From Rhodoferax sp. (GTDB lineage Bacteria > Pseudomonadota > Gammaproteobacteria > Burkholderiales > Burkholderiaceae): a stretch of DNA of 6,692 nucleotides. Of this stretch, positions 1 through 6,397 are shown one piece after another. Below the pieces are notes generated by a model. That model saw only the letters and a program-made list of their open reading frames with translations, had not been told where the DNA came from and made no database searches. The stretch's first letter is position 1; every line of letters begins with the position of its first letter. The translations under genes and the position numbers were made by a program. The stretch is from positions 1 to 6,692 of the forward strand of contig JAIFMT010000177.1 of assembly GCA_020048295.1 (NCBI GenBank), written 5' to 3'.

Positions 1-430
1 TGCCATTGACAAAGAAGATACCAAAGGTGGCAGCGTATTCAGAAGCCGTCTTCGGGTCAACAAAGCGGCGCATGCCGTAGATGAAATCTTCGGCGGTGAC
101 CGGGTCGCCATTGGACCACTTGGCGTTTTGCCGCAGTTTGAACACCCAGGTTTTGGCATCGACTTGCTTCCAGCTCTCGGCCACGCCAGGCACGGTGTTG
201 CCAGCACCATTGACGGCGGTCAGGCCCTCAAACAAGTCCCGAATGACGTTATTGGCAGGCACACCCTCAGCGCGCGCCGGGTCCAAGGTGTCGGGCTCGG
301 AGCCGTTGTTGCGCACCATTTCCTGTTTGGCGTGCAGTTGCACACCGGCGGGAATCGTCGCGGCCAGCGTCAGGCCAGCAAAACCCAGCAGCATCGCAGC
401 CGCCAGACCCGTTTTGGTGAAATTCATCAT
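1..430 (-). CDS. oppA: Oligopeptide ABC transporter substrate-binding protein (OppA-like), N-terminal part, cut by window edge
   Basis: Periplasmic solute-binding protein of family 5 (SBP_bac_5), which captures peptides and delivers them to an OppBCDF-type inner-membrane importer. The 143 visible residues begin with a signal peptide: Lys6, a hydrophobic stretch at about 8-22, and a likely cut after LTLA or LTLAA (23-24). The mature start resembles E. coli OppA as I remember it: a VRNNGSEPDTLDP stretch at 39-51, EGVP at 55-58, RDLFEGL at 64-70, PGVAESW at 81-87 and the family signature region at about 84-116 (KWSNGDPVTAEDF). Two tandem ATG codons lie at 430 and 427. An AGGA at 442-439 sits 8 nt before the first and 11 nt before the second, which favours Met1. 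The rest of the protein (normally about 540 aa in total) is beyond the left edge, so transporter partners cannot be seen. It lies 132 bp downstream of dsbD on the same strand. A dipeptide or murein-peptide binder (DppA, MppA) is the alternative, but the N-terminus fits OppA/MppA best. Confidence 0.9.
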   Translation of the reverse strand, partial: MMNFTKTGLAAAMLLGFAGLTLAATIPAGVQLHAKQEMVRNNGSEPDTLDPARAEGVPANNVIRDLFEGLTAVNGAGNTVPGVAESWKQVDAKTWVFKLRQNAKWSNGDPVTAEDFIYGMRRFVDPKTASEYAATFGIFFVNG

Positions 431-562
431 GTTGTTTGTCCTGCATGGGCAATTAAAAAAATGATTCTAATGGCCCACCGACGGCCGGTTTTGGGCATTG
501 GTGAGCTGCCCCTATTGCGAGCGCTGCAATGCCATGCGGGCGCTGGGGCGTACCCGGCCGAC
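431..562 (-). promoter_or_regulatory. dsbD-oppA intergenic region: possible oppA promoter and mRNA structure
   Basis: This 132-bp gap lies between the dsbD stop and the oppA start. The half nearest oppA is AT-rich on the minus strand, with TAGAAT at 469-464 as a possible -10 box about 34 nt before the ATG; no good -35 lies 16-18 bp upstream, so this is weak. The half nearest dsbD carries nested inverted repeats: CGGCCGG (482-488) with CCGGCCG (554-560), GCCCC (508-512) with GGGGC (545-549), and ATTGC (514-518) with GCAAT (526-530) around AGCGCT. The fold has no T-run, so it is not a standard intrinsic terminator, though it could protect or end the dsbD message. No gene was seen here. Confidence 0.3.
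439..442 (-). promoter_or_regulatory. Ribosome binding site of oppA (AGGA)
   Basis: On the minus strand AGGA is followed by 8 nt and then the tandem ATGATG. The spacing is normal for the first ATG (430) and long for the second (427), so it decides the start. Confidence 0.6.
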
Positions 563-2746
563 TCACACCCCCGCCAAAGCCGCCCGCACTTCGCTGACTG
601 ACAAGATTTCTGACAGCACCACCGGTGCTTTGCCAGCCTGGTACAGCACGTACACCGGCACGCCATTGCGCCCAAGCTGGCTCAGTGCGGCAGTGATGGC
701 AGGGTCGCGGCGCGTCCAGTCGGCGCGCAGCAAGGTGATCTTTTTGGCATCAAAGTCAGCCAACACTTGCGCGTTGGCCAGCGCGTTCTTCTTGTTGTAC
801 TGGCAGGTCACGCACCAGGCGGCGGTGAAGTCAACAAACACCGGGGTGTTGTTGGCCAACAACACCTCAACCTTGCCCGGTGCCCAGGCCTGCCAGCGTG
901 CGTTGCTGGCCACAGCCCCGGGTGCCTCGGAGAATTTCAAGACATTTGGGCCAATAGCGCCCGTCAACAGCGCGAAGATAGCTATTGAAAAAGCAGCAAT
1001 CGGCCAGCGCCCGCGGCCATGCAGGGTGAATGACCAAATGACAAACGCCAGGGCCACCAGCAGTGCCAGCAGTGCTGCCGCGCCGTCAATGCCAGTTTGC
1101 TGCCCCAGCACCCACACCAGCCAGACCACCGTGGCAAACATCGGAAACGCCATGGCGCGGCGAAACCGGTCCATCCAGGCACCCGGCCGCGGCAGCTTGC
1201 GCGCCAGCGCTGGCCACCCACTGGCCGCCAGATACGGCAGTGCCATGCCGGCCCCAATGGCGGCAAAAATCAGCAGCGCCTGCAATGCCGGCAAGCTTAG
1301 CGCCAGCCCGAGTGACGCACCCATGAACGGCGCAGTGCACGGCGAGGCCACCACCACCGCCAGAATGCCTGATAAAAAGGCGTTGACCGCCGGGTTTTTC
1401 GCCTCCAGCGTGGCCAGGCTGCTGGGCGTGAACTGGCCAAATTCAAACAGGCCCGCCAGATTCAGCCCGATCACGGTGAACAACACCGCCAAACCCGCCA
1501 CCACTGCCGGTGCTTGCAGCTGAAAGCCCCAGCCGAGTTGCTCGCCGGCGCTGCGCAGCGCCAGCATCAGCGCGCCCAGCGCCAGAAACGACAGCACCAC
1601 GCCGGCACTGTAGGCCAGCCCACTGATCTGGTGGCTGCGCCGGTCGTCGGCGTGGCGAGTGAAGCCAATCACCTTGATGGCCAAAATCGGAAACACGCAA
1701 GGCATCAGGTTGAGCAGCATGCCGCCCAGCAACGCCCCCAGCAGCGCCAGCCAGAAACTGCCGGGCAGCGGGGCGGCCAACAGGGCGCCGCGTTGGCCTG
1801 CAGCGCCCGCGGCATTGCCCATGTCCGTCGAGACTGCGCCAGCCATGACATCTGGCGCACCCGTTGAACCGGCTTTGGGCCACTCGCCATGGATGCTGGC
1901 CTGGATGGCAAAACCACTGCGCTGACCTTCAATGTCGGCTACCAGCACCAGCGGCAAGGCTTGTGGGCTGCCACCACGGTGGGTGGCTATGGGCACTGCG
2001 GCGGTCCAGAGCGCGCCCTGCCAGGCTTGCGTCCAGGCGGCGGCGGTTTCGATCACTTCCGGGGTTTCCGGGAAAAATTCCAGCGGCTTGCCTTGCAGCG
2101 CAGCTGGCAGCCCAGCCACCTCCAGCTGCAGCTGCTTGCCAACAATCTTGATGCTGCTCTGGCCTTGCAGCGGCTTGGGCGCGGCTTCGAGCGCGGCTTC
2201 GAACTCGGCGGCGCTCAGCGCGGTAGAGCTTTTCACTGGCAGGCGCAGCTCAAATTCGCCATCTTGCGGCACGCACTCCTGCTTGCACACCAGCCAGCTG
2301 GCCTGCAGCTTGACGACCAACTCCGGGCTCAGCGGCGAGGGCTTGAAGCCGGGGGTGATGGTCAAGGGCACCGGCAACAACACCGTGCCGTCATAGCCGT
2401 AATTGGCCAGATCGCCAATCGGCAGCTTTTTGGGCACCGGCCAGGCGATGTCGCCGGCCAGCACGCCAGTGGGCAGCGTCCAGCTCAGCGTGGTCGGCTG
2501 GCCCGAGTCGCCGGAATTTTTCCAGTAGGTGTGCCAGTGCGGCTGGTGCCTGAGCTGCAGCCCGACCCACACCGTCTTGCCAGGGTCGGCACCGTCGGGC
2601 GCATACGCCATCAGCTCTGCGCGCACCTGTTCGGTACTCACCACGGATTTCAAGCCATTCTGGGCTATAGCCCAAGTGGGTATTGCGCTGATAGCTACAA
2701 AAACGCAAGCAATCAGGAGGCGGAAGGTAGGCAGCATTGGGGGCAT
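563..2746 (-). CDS. dsbD: Protein-disulfide reductase, DsbD/ScsB-type transmembrane electron carrier
   Basis: Inner-membrane protein that passes electrons from cytoplasmic thioredoxin to periplasmic thiol proteins such as disulfide isomerases or cytochrome c and copper-stress thioredoxins. The 727 aa show all three parts. A signal peptide (about 4-28, AIA/Q end) is followed by a periplasmic N-terminal domain (about 35-290) with HWHTYWKNSGDSG at 70-82 and the C154-x3-C158 pair. That CX3C form is typical of ScsB-like members; E. coli DsbD has CX5C. A membrane domain of about eight spans (about 328-600) carries redox Cys350 (MPCVFP) and Cys470 (SPCTAPF). A thioredoxin-like C-terminal domain (about 615-727) carries C645-V-T-C648 after AAW and the cis-Pro of GVP at 697. 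Every catalytic cysteine is present, so it should be active. An in-frame TAA ten codons upstream leaves ATG 2746 (Met1) or ATG 2737 (Met4) as starts. Neither has a Shine-Dalgarno match; Met4 gives the more usual signal peptide. Two in-frame repeat copies lie inside the gene. No dsb or copper gene adjoins it, so the periplasmic client is unknown. Confidence 0.95.
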   Translation of the reverse strand: MPPMLPTFRLLIACVFVAISAIPTWAIAQNGLKSVVSTEQVRAELMAYAPDGADPGKTVWVGLQLRHQPHWHTYWKNSGDSGQPTTLSWTLPTGVLAGDIAWPVPKKLPIGDLANYGYDGTVLLPVPLTITPGFKPSPLSPELVVKLQASWLVCKQECVPQDGEFELRLPVKSSTALSAAEFEAALEAAPKPLQGQSSIKIVGKQLQLEVAGLPAALQGKPLEFFPETPEVIETAAAWTQAWQGALWTAAVPIATHRGGSPQALPLVLVADIEGQRSGFAIQASIHGEWPKAGSTGAPDVMAGAVSTDMGNAAGAAGQRGALLAAPLPGSFWLALLGALLGGMLLNLMPCVFPILAIKVIGFTRHADDRRSHQISGLAYSAGVVLSFLALGALMLALRSAGEQLGWGFQLQAPAVVAGLAVLFTVIGLNLAGLFEFGQFTPSSLATLEAKNPAVNAFLSGILAVVVASPCTAPFMGASLGLALSLPALQALLIFAAIGAGMALPYLAASGWPALARKLPRPGAWMDRFRRAMAFPMFATVVWLVWVLGQQTGIDGAAALLALLVALAFVIWSFTLHGRGRWPIAAFSIAIFALLTGAIGPNVLKFSEAPGAVASNARWQAWAPGKVEVLLANNTPVFVDFTAAWCVTCQYNKKNALANAQVLADFDAKKITLLRADWTRRDPAITAALSQLGRNGVPVYVLYQAGKAPVVLSEILSVSEVRAALAGV
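932..1000 (-). repeat. Intragenic repeat, copy A (in dsbD, last membrane span and linker)
   Basis: Read on the minus strand, this 69-nt stretch aligns without gaps to positions 2713-2645 with 45 of 69 bases identical by hand count. Shared blocks are ATTGCT at the start, TAGCTATC, GCGC-like and GCTAT elements in the middle, and CTTGAAAT near the end. Both copies are read in the same frame. Here it codes for dsbD residues 583-605 (IAAFSIAIF to LKF), the end of the last predicted span and the linker to the thioredoxin domain. Confidence 0.6.
2645..2713 (-). repeat. Intragenic repeat, copy B (in dsbD signal peptide)
   Basis: Second copy of the 69-nt repeat, in the same strand and reading frame as the copy at 1000-932. 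It codes for dsbD residues 12-34 (IACVFVAIS to LKS), that is, most of the signal peptide and the first mature residues. It holds a perfect 14-bp palindrome, TGGGCTATAGCCCA at 2661-2674. The encoded peptides of the two copies share 11 of 23 residues (pattern IA, AI, A, T, AI, N, LK). The layout resembles a short palindromic element that recurs in Comamonadaceae genomes, from memory; this was not checked. Confidence 0.6.
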
Positions 2747-3012
2747 GGGGCGATAGGAGTCGGGCTGGGGAGCTTAGTTCCCGCCAGCAGCCAAGTTGAC
2801 CCCGGCGGCAGCGAAGTTCCTCGATTGTCACAAAAATAATGAATAATGGCGCTTCGCTTTTTTTGGATCAGCAAGTCGTCTGCTTGCAGTGGCGCTCTGA
2901 CTGTCAAGCAACGCAGCGGACAGGTGTGACCCGCGTTGCCGTGATCACCTGCCTCATGGACTTCACTTGGAACGAAATATGACATTTCCGGCCAATCAAC
3001 CGAAAGCAGTTC
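2747..3012. promoter_or_regulatory. Divergent intergenic region between dsbD and the c-di-GMP operon
   Basis: This 266-bp region must carry the start signals for both dsbD (leftward) and the sensor operon (rightward). It has an AT-rich patch at about 2824-2865, against GC-rich flanks, and this is the best candidate promoter core. No pair of boxes close to the sigma-70 consensus with 16-18 bp spacing could be placed on either strand. Nearer the rightward operon are inverted repeats (2908-2951, listed separately) and a 14-codon leader ORF (2979-3023). No complete gene is supported here; the longer ORFs crossing it are out-of-frame shadows. Confidence 0.45.
2908..2951 (+). repeat. Overlapping inverted repeats upstream of the phosphodiesterase gene
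   Basis: GCAACGC at 2908-2914 and GCGTTGC at 2933-2939 form a perfect 7-bp inverted repeat with an 18-nt loop. CAGGTG at 2921-2926 lies in that loop and pairs with CACCTG at 2946-2951. The two stems interlock, so they are mutually exclusive as simple hairpins. GTGATCAC at 2941-2948 is an 8-bp palindrome. They lie 62-105 bp before the ATG at 3013. They could be a protein-binding site or a folded 5' leader. I see no match to a known riboswitch. Confidence 0.4.
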
Positions 3013-3023
3013 ATGGCAACTGA
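2979..3023 (+). other. Possible 14-codon leader ORF overlapping the phosphodiesterase start
   Basis: ATG at 2979 opens a 14-codon frame (MTFPANQPKAVHGN) ending at TGA 3021-3023, just past the ATG of the next gene at 3013. A GGA lies 7 nt before its ATG, whereas the downstream gene has no clear Shine-Dalgarno. Its translation could deliver ribosomes to 3013 by termination and reinitiation. It is short enough to be chance. Confidence 0.25.
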
Positions 3024-5265
3024 TGCCAGCGCCGAGGCGGCCGAACTGCTGGAGTTTGTTGCTGAAGACGCGGATGCCCTGGGCGCTGTGGCCGCCGCCG
3101 CGCAGCGCCAGTGGCGCATTCTGGTGGTCGATGACGACCATGACGTGCATCAGGCGACGCTATTTTCCCTGCATGCGATGCAGCTGTTTGGCCGCCCGCT
3201 GGTGTTTTTACACGCGCACTCGGCCCAAGAGGCGCGCCAGATTCTGCAAACCGAGACCGATCTGGCGCTGGTGCTGCTCGATGTGGTGATGGAAACCCCG
3301 GGTGCCGGGCTGGAACTGGTGGATTTCATCCGTAACGCGGTGCAGCTCAAAGCCACCCGCATTGTGCTTCGCACCGGCCAGCCCGGTTACGCGCCCGAGC
3401 ACGAAACCATCCTGCGCTACGACATCAACGACTACAAGACCAAGTCCGAACTGACGCATCACAAGCTGCTGACCACGGTCACCGCTGCCATCCGCTCCTA
3501 CGACCAGCTGTGCACCATTGAAGCCAACCGCAAGGGGCTGGCGCTGATTGTCCAGGCCAGCGCCTGCCTGCTGGAAACGCAAGGTTTGCAAACCTTTGCG
3601 GCCGGGGTCATGACACAGCTGGCCGCGCTGCTGGGCACCTTGCCTGAAGGACTGGTTTGTGCCCAGGGGGCTGTTGGCAGCGGCCAATACACGGTGCTGG
3701 CGGCGGCCGGTCATTTCACCCATCTGATCAACCAGCCGCTCGAAGCCATCACTGACCTGCATGTGCGAGGCGCGCTGCAAGAAGCGCTGGGTGCGGGGAA
3801 AAGCTTGCACAGCGGGCAAGAGACGGTGCTGTATTTCGGGCAAAAAGAGGGCCTGGACATGGCCGCGTATGTGGGCTGCGCAATCGCCGCTCATGACATC
3901 GATTTCCAGTTGCTGGGGGTTTTCTCGGCCAACCTGAGCGCCTGTCTGCGCAACCTGGCGCTGCTGCAGCGCCTCAACACCGATGCCTACATTGACCCGC
4001 TGCTGCGCCTGCCCAACCGCACCTTCTTTATTGAAGAAGTGTCGCGACGCATTGCCCGTGACCCTGCGGCCTACGCGCTGGCGTTGATCGACATCGACGA
4101 CTTTGCCACCGTCAATGATCTGATGGGGCACGCCTATGGCGATGAATTGCTGCGCGCCTTTGCCAGCCATCTGGCTGACAGCCTGGCCTCTGACATGCTG
4201 GTGGCGCGCGTCGGTAGCAACACATTTGGCTTGCTGGGCAGCAGCGACCGGCTTTCCAGCGGGCGCATTGCCGCTGTGGCCAGTCAGCCCTTGATGGTGT
4301 TTGGCCAGCCGCACCGGATTTCGGTGACCTCGGGCATTGCCGTGCTCGATGCGTCCACGGCACTTGGTGCCGACTGGCTGAAAAACGCCAGCATCGCGCT
4401 CAAGCAGGCCAAGCGGCAAAGCCGGGGCGGGCTGGTGGTTTTTTCGGCGGACATGGCGGCGCTGTCGCGCAACCGGGCCCAGTTGCTCAGCAGTTTGCAC
4501 ACCGCATTTGGTCAGGGCCAGCTGTTTCTGGCTTATCAGCCGCAGGTGGATTTACAGTCGGGCGCGCTGATTGGCATGGAGGCCCTGTTGCGCTGGCGCA
4601 CCGACGATGGCCGCATGGTGCCGCCCGACCAGTTCATCCCGATTGCTGAGCAGTCCGGCCTGATCGTCAGCCTGGGCGACTGGGTGCTGCAAACCGCCTG
4701 CCACGACATGCAGCGCCTCAAAATCCGGGGCCTGGCGCATTGCCGCATGGCAGTGAATGTCTCGGTGGTGCAGTTCCAAAGCGCCGGGTTTTTTGACAGC
4801 GTGCTCGCCGCGCTGACCAAGTCGGGGCTGTCTGCCGACGAGCTGGAGCTGGAAATCACCGAGTCGGTGGCCATGCTGGGCTCTGACGCGGTGGCTGGCT
4901 TGCTGGGGCAATTGCGCGCCACCGGCATCGCCGTGGCGATCGACGACTTTGGCACCGGGTATTCATCCCTGAGTTACCTCGAAAAACTGCCACTGGACCG
5001 CATCAAGATCGACCGTGCTTTTGTCACGCAGATGGGCCGCCACGGCAGTGCGCGCATTGCCGAGATGATCATCCAGCTCGGGCACAAGCTGGGCTTGCGG
5101 GTGATTGCCGAGGGCATTGAAGATGCGCAGGCATGGCAGGCGCTGCGCGATCTGGGTTGCCACGAAGGGCAGGGTTTTTTCATGTCGCGACCGCTGGATT
5201 TTGCCGCGCTGTGCGATTGGCTGGCAAGACGCCCGCAAACCGCCGCGCAATATGGCGTGCACTGA
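3013..5265 (+). CDS. Response regulator with REC, DUF3369, degenerate GGDEF and EAL domains: predicted c-di-GMP phosphodiesterase
   Basis: A 750-aa cytoplasmic protein predicted to hydrolyse the second messenger c-di-GMP under control of phosphorylation. Domain order: REC at about 35-160 with the acidic patch D40-D42, phospho-acceptor D90 (LLDVV), T121 and K144; DUF3369, a GAF-like sensory domain, at about 165-315; GGDEF at about 320-475; EAL at about 490-735. In the GGDEF domain the LPNR and DIDDF elements remain (D360 metal site), but the signature is G401-S-N-T-F405 and there is no RxxD inhibition site upstream, so cyclase activity is unlikely. The EAL domain keeps E523-A-L, N582, E614 and E617 (LEITES), D644-D645 (DDFGTGYSSLSYL), K665, E700 (AEGIE) and Q720 (GQGFF), the residues expected for an active phosphodiesterase. 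An in-frame TGA at 2980-2982 and no other start codon before 3013 fix the start; ribosome binding is weak. The gene heads an operon and its last 14 bp overlap the next gene. The cognate kinase may be the membrane sensor encoded from 6394. Confidence 0.93.
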   Translation: MATDASAEAAELLEFVAEDADALGAVAAAAQRQWRILVVDDDHDVHQATLFSLHAMQLFGRPLVFLHAHSAQEARQILQTETDLALVLLDVVMETPGAGLELVDFIRNAVQLKATRIVLRTGQPGYAPEHETILRYDINDYKTKSELTHHKLLTTVTAAIRSYDQLCTIEANRKGLALIVQASACLLETQGLQTFAAGVMTQLAALLGTLPEGLVCAQGAVGSGQYTVLAAAGHFTHLINQPLEAITDLHVRGALQEALGAGKSLHSGQETVLYFGQKEGLDMAAYVGCAIAAHDIDFQLLGVFSANLSACLRNLALLQRLNTDAYIDPLLRLPNRTFFIEEVSRRIARDPAAYALALIDIDDFATVNDLMGHAYGDELLRAFASHLADSLASDMLVARVGSNTFGLLGSSDRLSSGRIAAVASQPLMVFGQPHRISVTSGIAVLDASTALGADWLKNASIALKQAKRQSRGGLVVFSADMAALSRNRAQLLSSLHTAFGQGQLFLAYQPQVDLQSGALIGMEALLRWRTDDGRMVPPDQFIPIAEQSGLIVSLGDWVLQTACHDMQRLKIRGLAHCRMAVNVSVVQFQSAGFFDSVLAALTKSGLSADELELEITESVAMLGSDAVAGLLGQLRATGIAVAIDDFGTGYSSLSYLEKLPLDRIKIDRAFVTQMGRHGSARIAEMIIQLGHKLGLRVIAEGIEDAQAWQALRDLGCHEGQGFFMSRPLDFAALCDWLARRPQTAAQYGVH

Positions 5266-6397
5266 AGTGACGCGCGCCGCATCGCGCTCGAACCTTGGCT
5301 GGCTGTGGGCGGTGCTGCTGCTGACCATGATGCTCGTTGGCTGTGAAAAGCCCCCGGTGAGCGTTGGTTTTTTGGGTGGTCTGACCGGCCACGCCGCCGA
5401 TCTGGGGATTGCTGGGCGCGATGGTGCCTTGCTGGCCGTGGAGCAAGTCAACGCGCAAGGCGGCATTCTGGGGGCACAGGTCCGGATGCTTGAATTTGAT
5501 GACCAGCAGCAGCCTGACAGCGTGGCACCCTTGCTCTCGGCCATGACGCAGGCCGGCGTGGTGGCGGTGGTCGGCCCAATGACCAGCAGCGTGGCAAAAA
5601 ACTGGATTCCGCTGGCCAACCAGGCCCGCTTGCTGACCATTTCACCCACTGCGACCAGCAGCGACTTCAGCGGGCATGACGACTATTTTTTCCGGGTCAT
5701 TTCCGACACCACCGACTACGCCCGCAGTAGCGCCCTGGGCTACGTGGCTGACCCGCGCTGGCAGCGTTTTGCCGTGCTGTTTGACGAGTCCAACGCGGCT
5801 TACACGCGCAACTGGGTGCAAAATTTCCGCACGACCATGCTGCAGTTTGGGGCGCAGCCGGTGTCGGAAATTGGCTTTGGACTACCCGACAGCCCCGACC
5901 TGCCGACGCTGGCAAAGACCACACTGGCCAAAAAGCCCACGGCGGTGGTGCTGGTGGCCAACGCGCAAGACACCGCGCGGCTGGCCAACCTGCTGCGCCA
6001 AGGCCAGCCAGATCTGGTGTTGGCGGGTGTCGAGTGGTCGGCCACCGAGCAGTTGCTGGCCCTCGGTGGCGTGGCGGTGGAGGGAATGCTCATGGTGCAA
6101 TTCATGGACCACCAGGATCGTTCCGAGGGCTATCTTCGGTTTGTTGCCGCCTTTGTGCAGCGCTTTGGGCGCACGCCAGGCTTTGCCGAAGTGGCGGGCT
6201 TTGATGCGATGCGGGTATTGCTGAATGCCATGGCGCAACGCCAGCCGGCTGAGACCCTGAAAGCCTGCCTGCTGCGGGTACAGCGGTTTGACGGGCTGCA
6301 GCAGCCGGTCATTTTTGACGGCTCGGGCGATTCGGGCCGGCGCGCGGTGCCCTCGGTGGTGCGCAACCGGGCCTTTCTAACCCTGGACACGCGATGA
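5252..6397 (+). CDS. Branched-chain amino acid-type (LivJ-like) periplasmic binding lipoprotein
   Basis: A 381-aa type 1 periplasmic binding protein (Peripla_BP_6 family; its members bind amino acids, amides, urea and similar small ligands). The N-terminus has an Arg-containing n-region, a hydrophobic core (about 15-29) and the lipobox L28-V-G-C31, so the mature protein should be lipid-anchored at Cys31; Glu at +2 is compatible with outer-membrane sorting. Family marks are GFLGGLTGHAADLG at 39-52, GRDGALLAVEQVNAQGGILG at 55-74, VVGPMTSSVA at 106-115 and SPTATSSDFSG at 131-141, with a second lobe around VVLVANAQDTARL at 232-244. The start at 5252 overlaps the phosphodiesterase gene by 14 bp; no Shine-Dalgarno is seen, so translation is probably coupled. 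A longer in-frame reading from 5105 is rejected because those 49 residues lie inside the EAL domain gene. No permease or ATPase gene is beside it in the window, and its stop overlaps a membrane sensor-like gene by ATGA. It may therefore serve sensing rather than import. The ligand is unknown. Confidence 0.9.
   Translation: MACTEVTRAASRSNLGWLWAVLLLTMMLVGCEKPPVSVGFLGGLTGHAADLGIAGRDGALLAVEQVNAQGGILGAQVRMLEFDDQQQPDSVAPLLSAMTQAGVVAVVGPMTSSVAKNWIPLANQARLLTISPTATSSDFSGHDDYFFRVISDTTDYARSSALGYVADPRWQRFAVLFDESNAAYTRNWVQNFRTTMLQFGAQPVSEIGFGLPDSPDLPTLAKTTLAKKPTAVVLVANAQDTARLANLLRQGQPDLVLAGVEWSATEQLLALGGVAVEGMLMVQFMDHQDRSEGYLRFVAAFVQRFGRTPGFAEVAGFDAMRVLLNAMAQRQPAETLKACLLRVQRFDGLQQPVIFDGSGDSGRRAVPSVVRNRAFLTLDTR

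Noticed and set aside
498..1523. 341-aa plus-strand open frame, including a CPYC motif near its start
   Set aside because: It lies wholly opposite dsbD and its 3' flank, its composition is low-complexity Ala/Ser/Pro/Arg as expected for the antisense of GC-rich coding DNA, and it has no recognisable domain; the CPYC is chance.
1889..2839. 316-aa plus-strand open frame
   Set aside because: Antisense to the N-terminal half of dsbD, rich in Gln/Arg/Leu, with no family resemblance.
2849..2864. GCG-CTT-CGC followed by seven Ts, resembling an intrinsic terminator on the plus strand
   Set aside because: The stem is only 3 bp (4 with a G-U pair) and no plus-strand gene ends upstream of it.
2884..2912. 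TTGCAG as a -35 box for the rightward operon
   Set aside because: The sequence 17 bp downstream (AGCAAC) is not a credible -10 box, and neighbouring spacings are no better.
2901..3012. c-di-GMP riboswitch (GEMM) upstream of the phosphodiesterase gene
   Set aside because: Attractive from context, but I could not find the conserved GEMM core elements; only simple inverted repeats are seen.
3208..4500. 430-aa minus-strand open frame
   Set aside because: Antisense to the REC-DUF3369-GGDEF gene, whose domains are unmistakable; the frame is a Gln/Arg/Gly/His-rich shadow.
5105..5251. 49-codon N-terminal extension of the binding lipoprotein
   Set aside because: It lies inside the EAL domain coding sequence in another frame and would bury the signal peptide; the lipobox fits a start at 5252.
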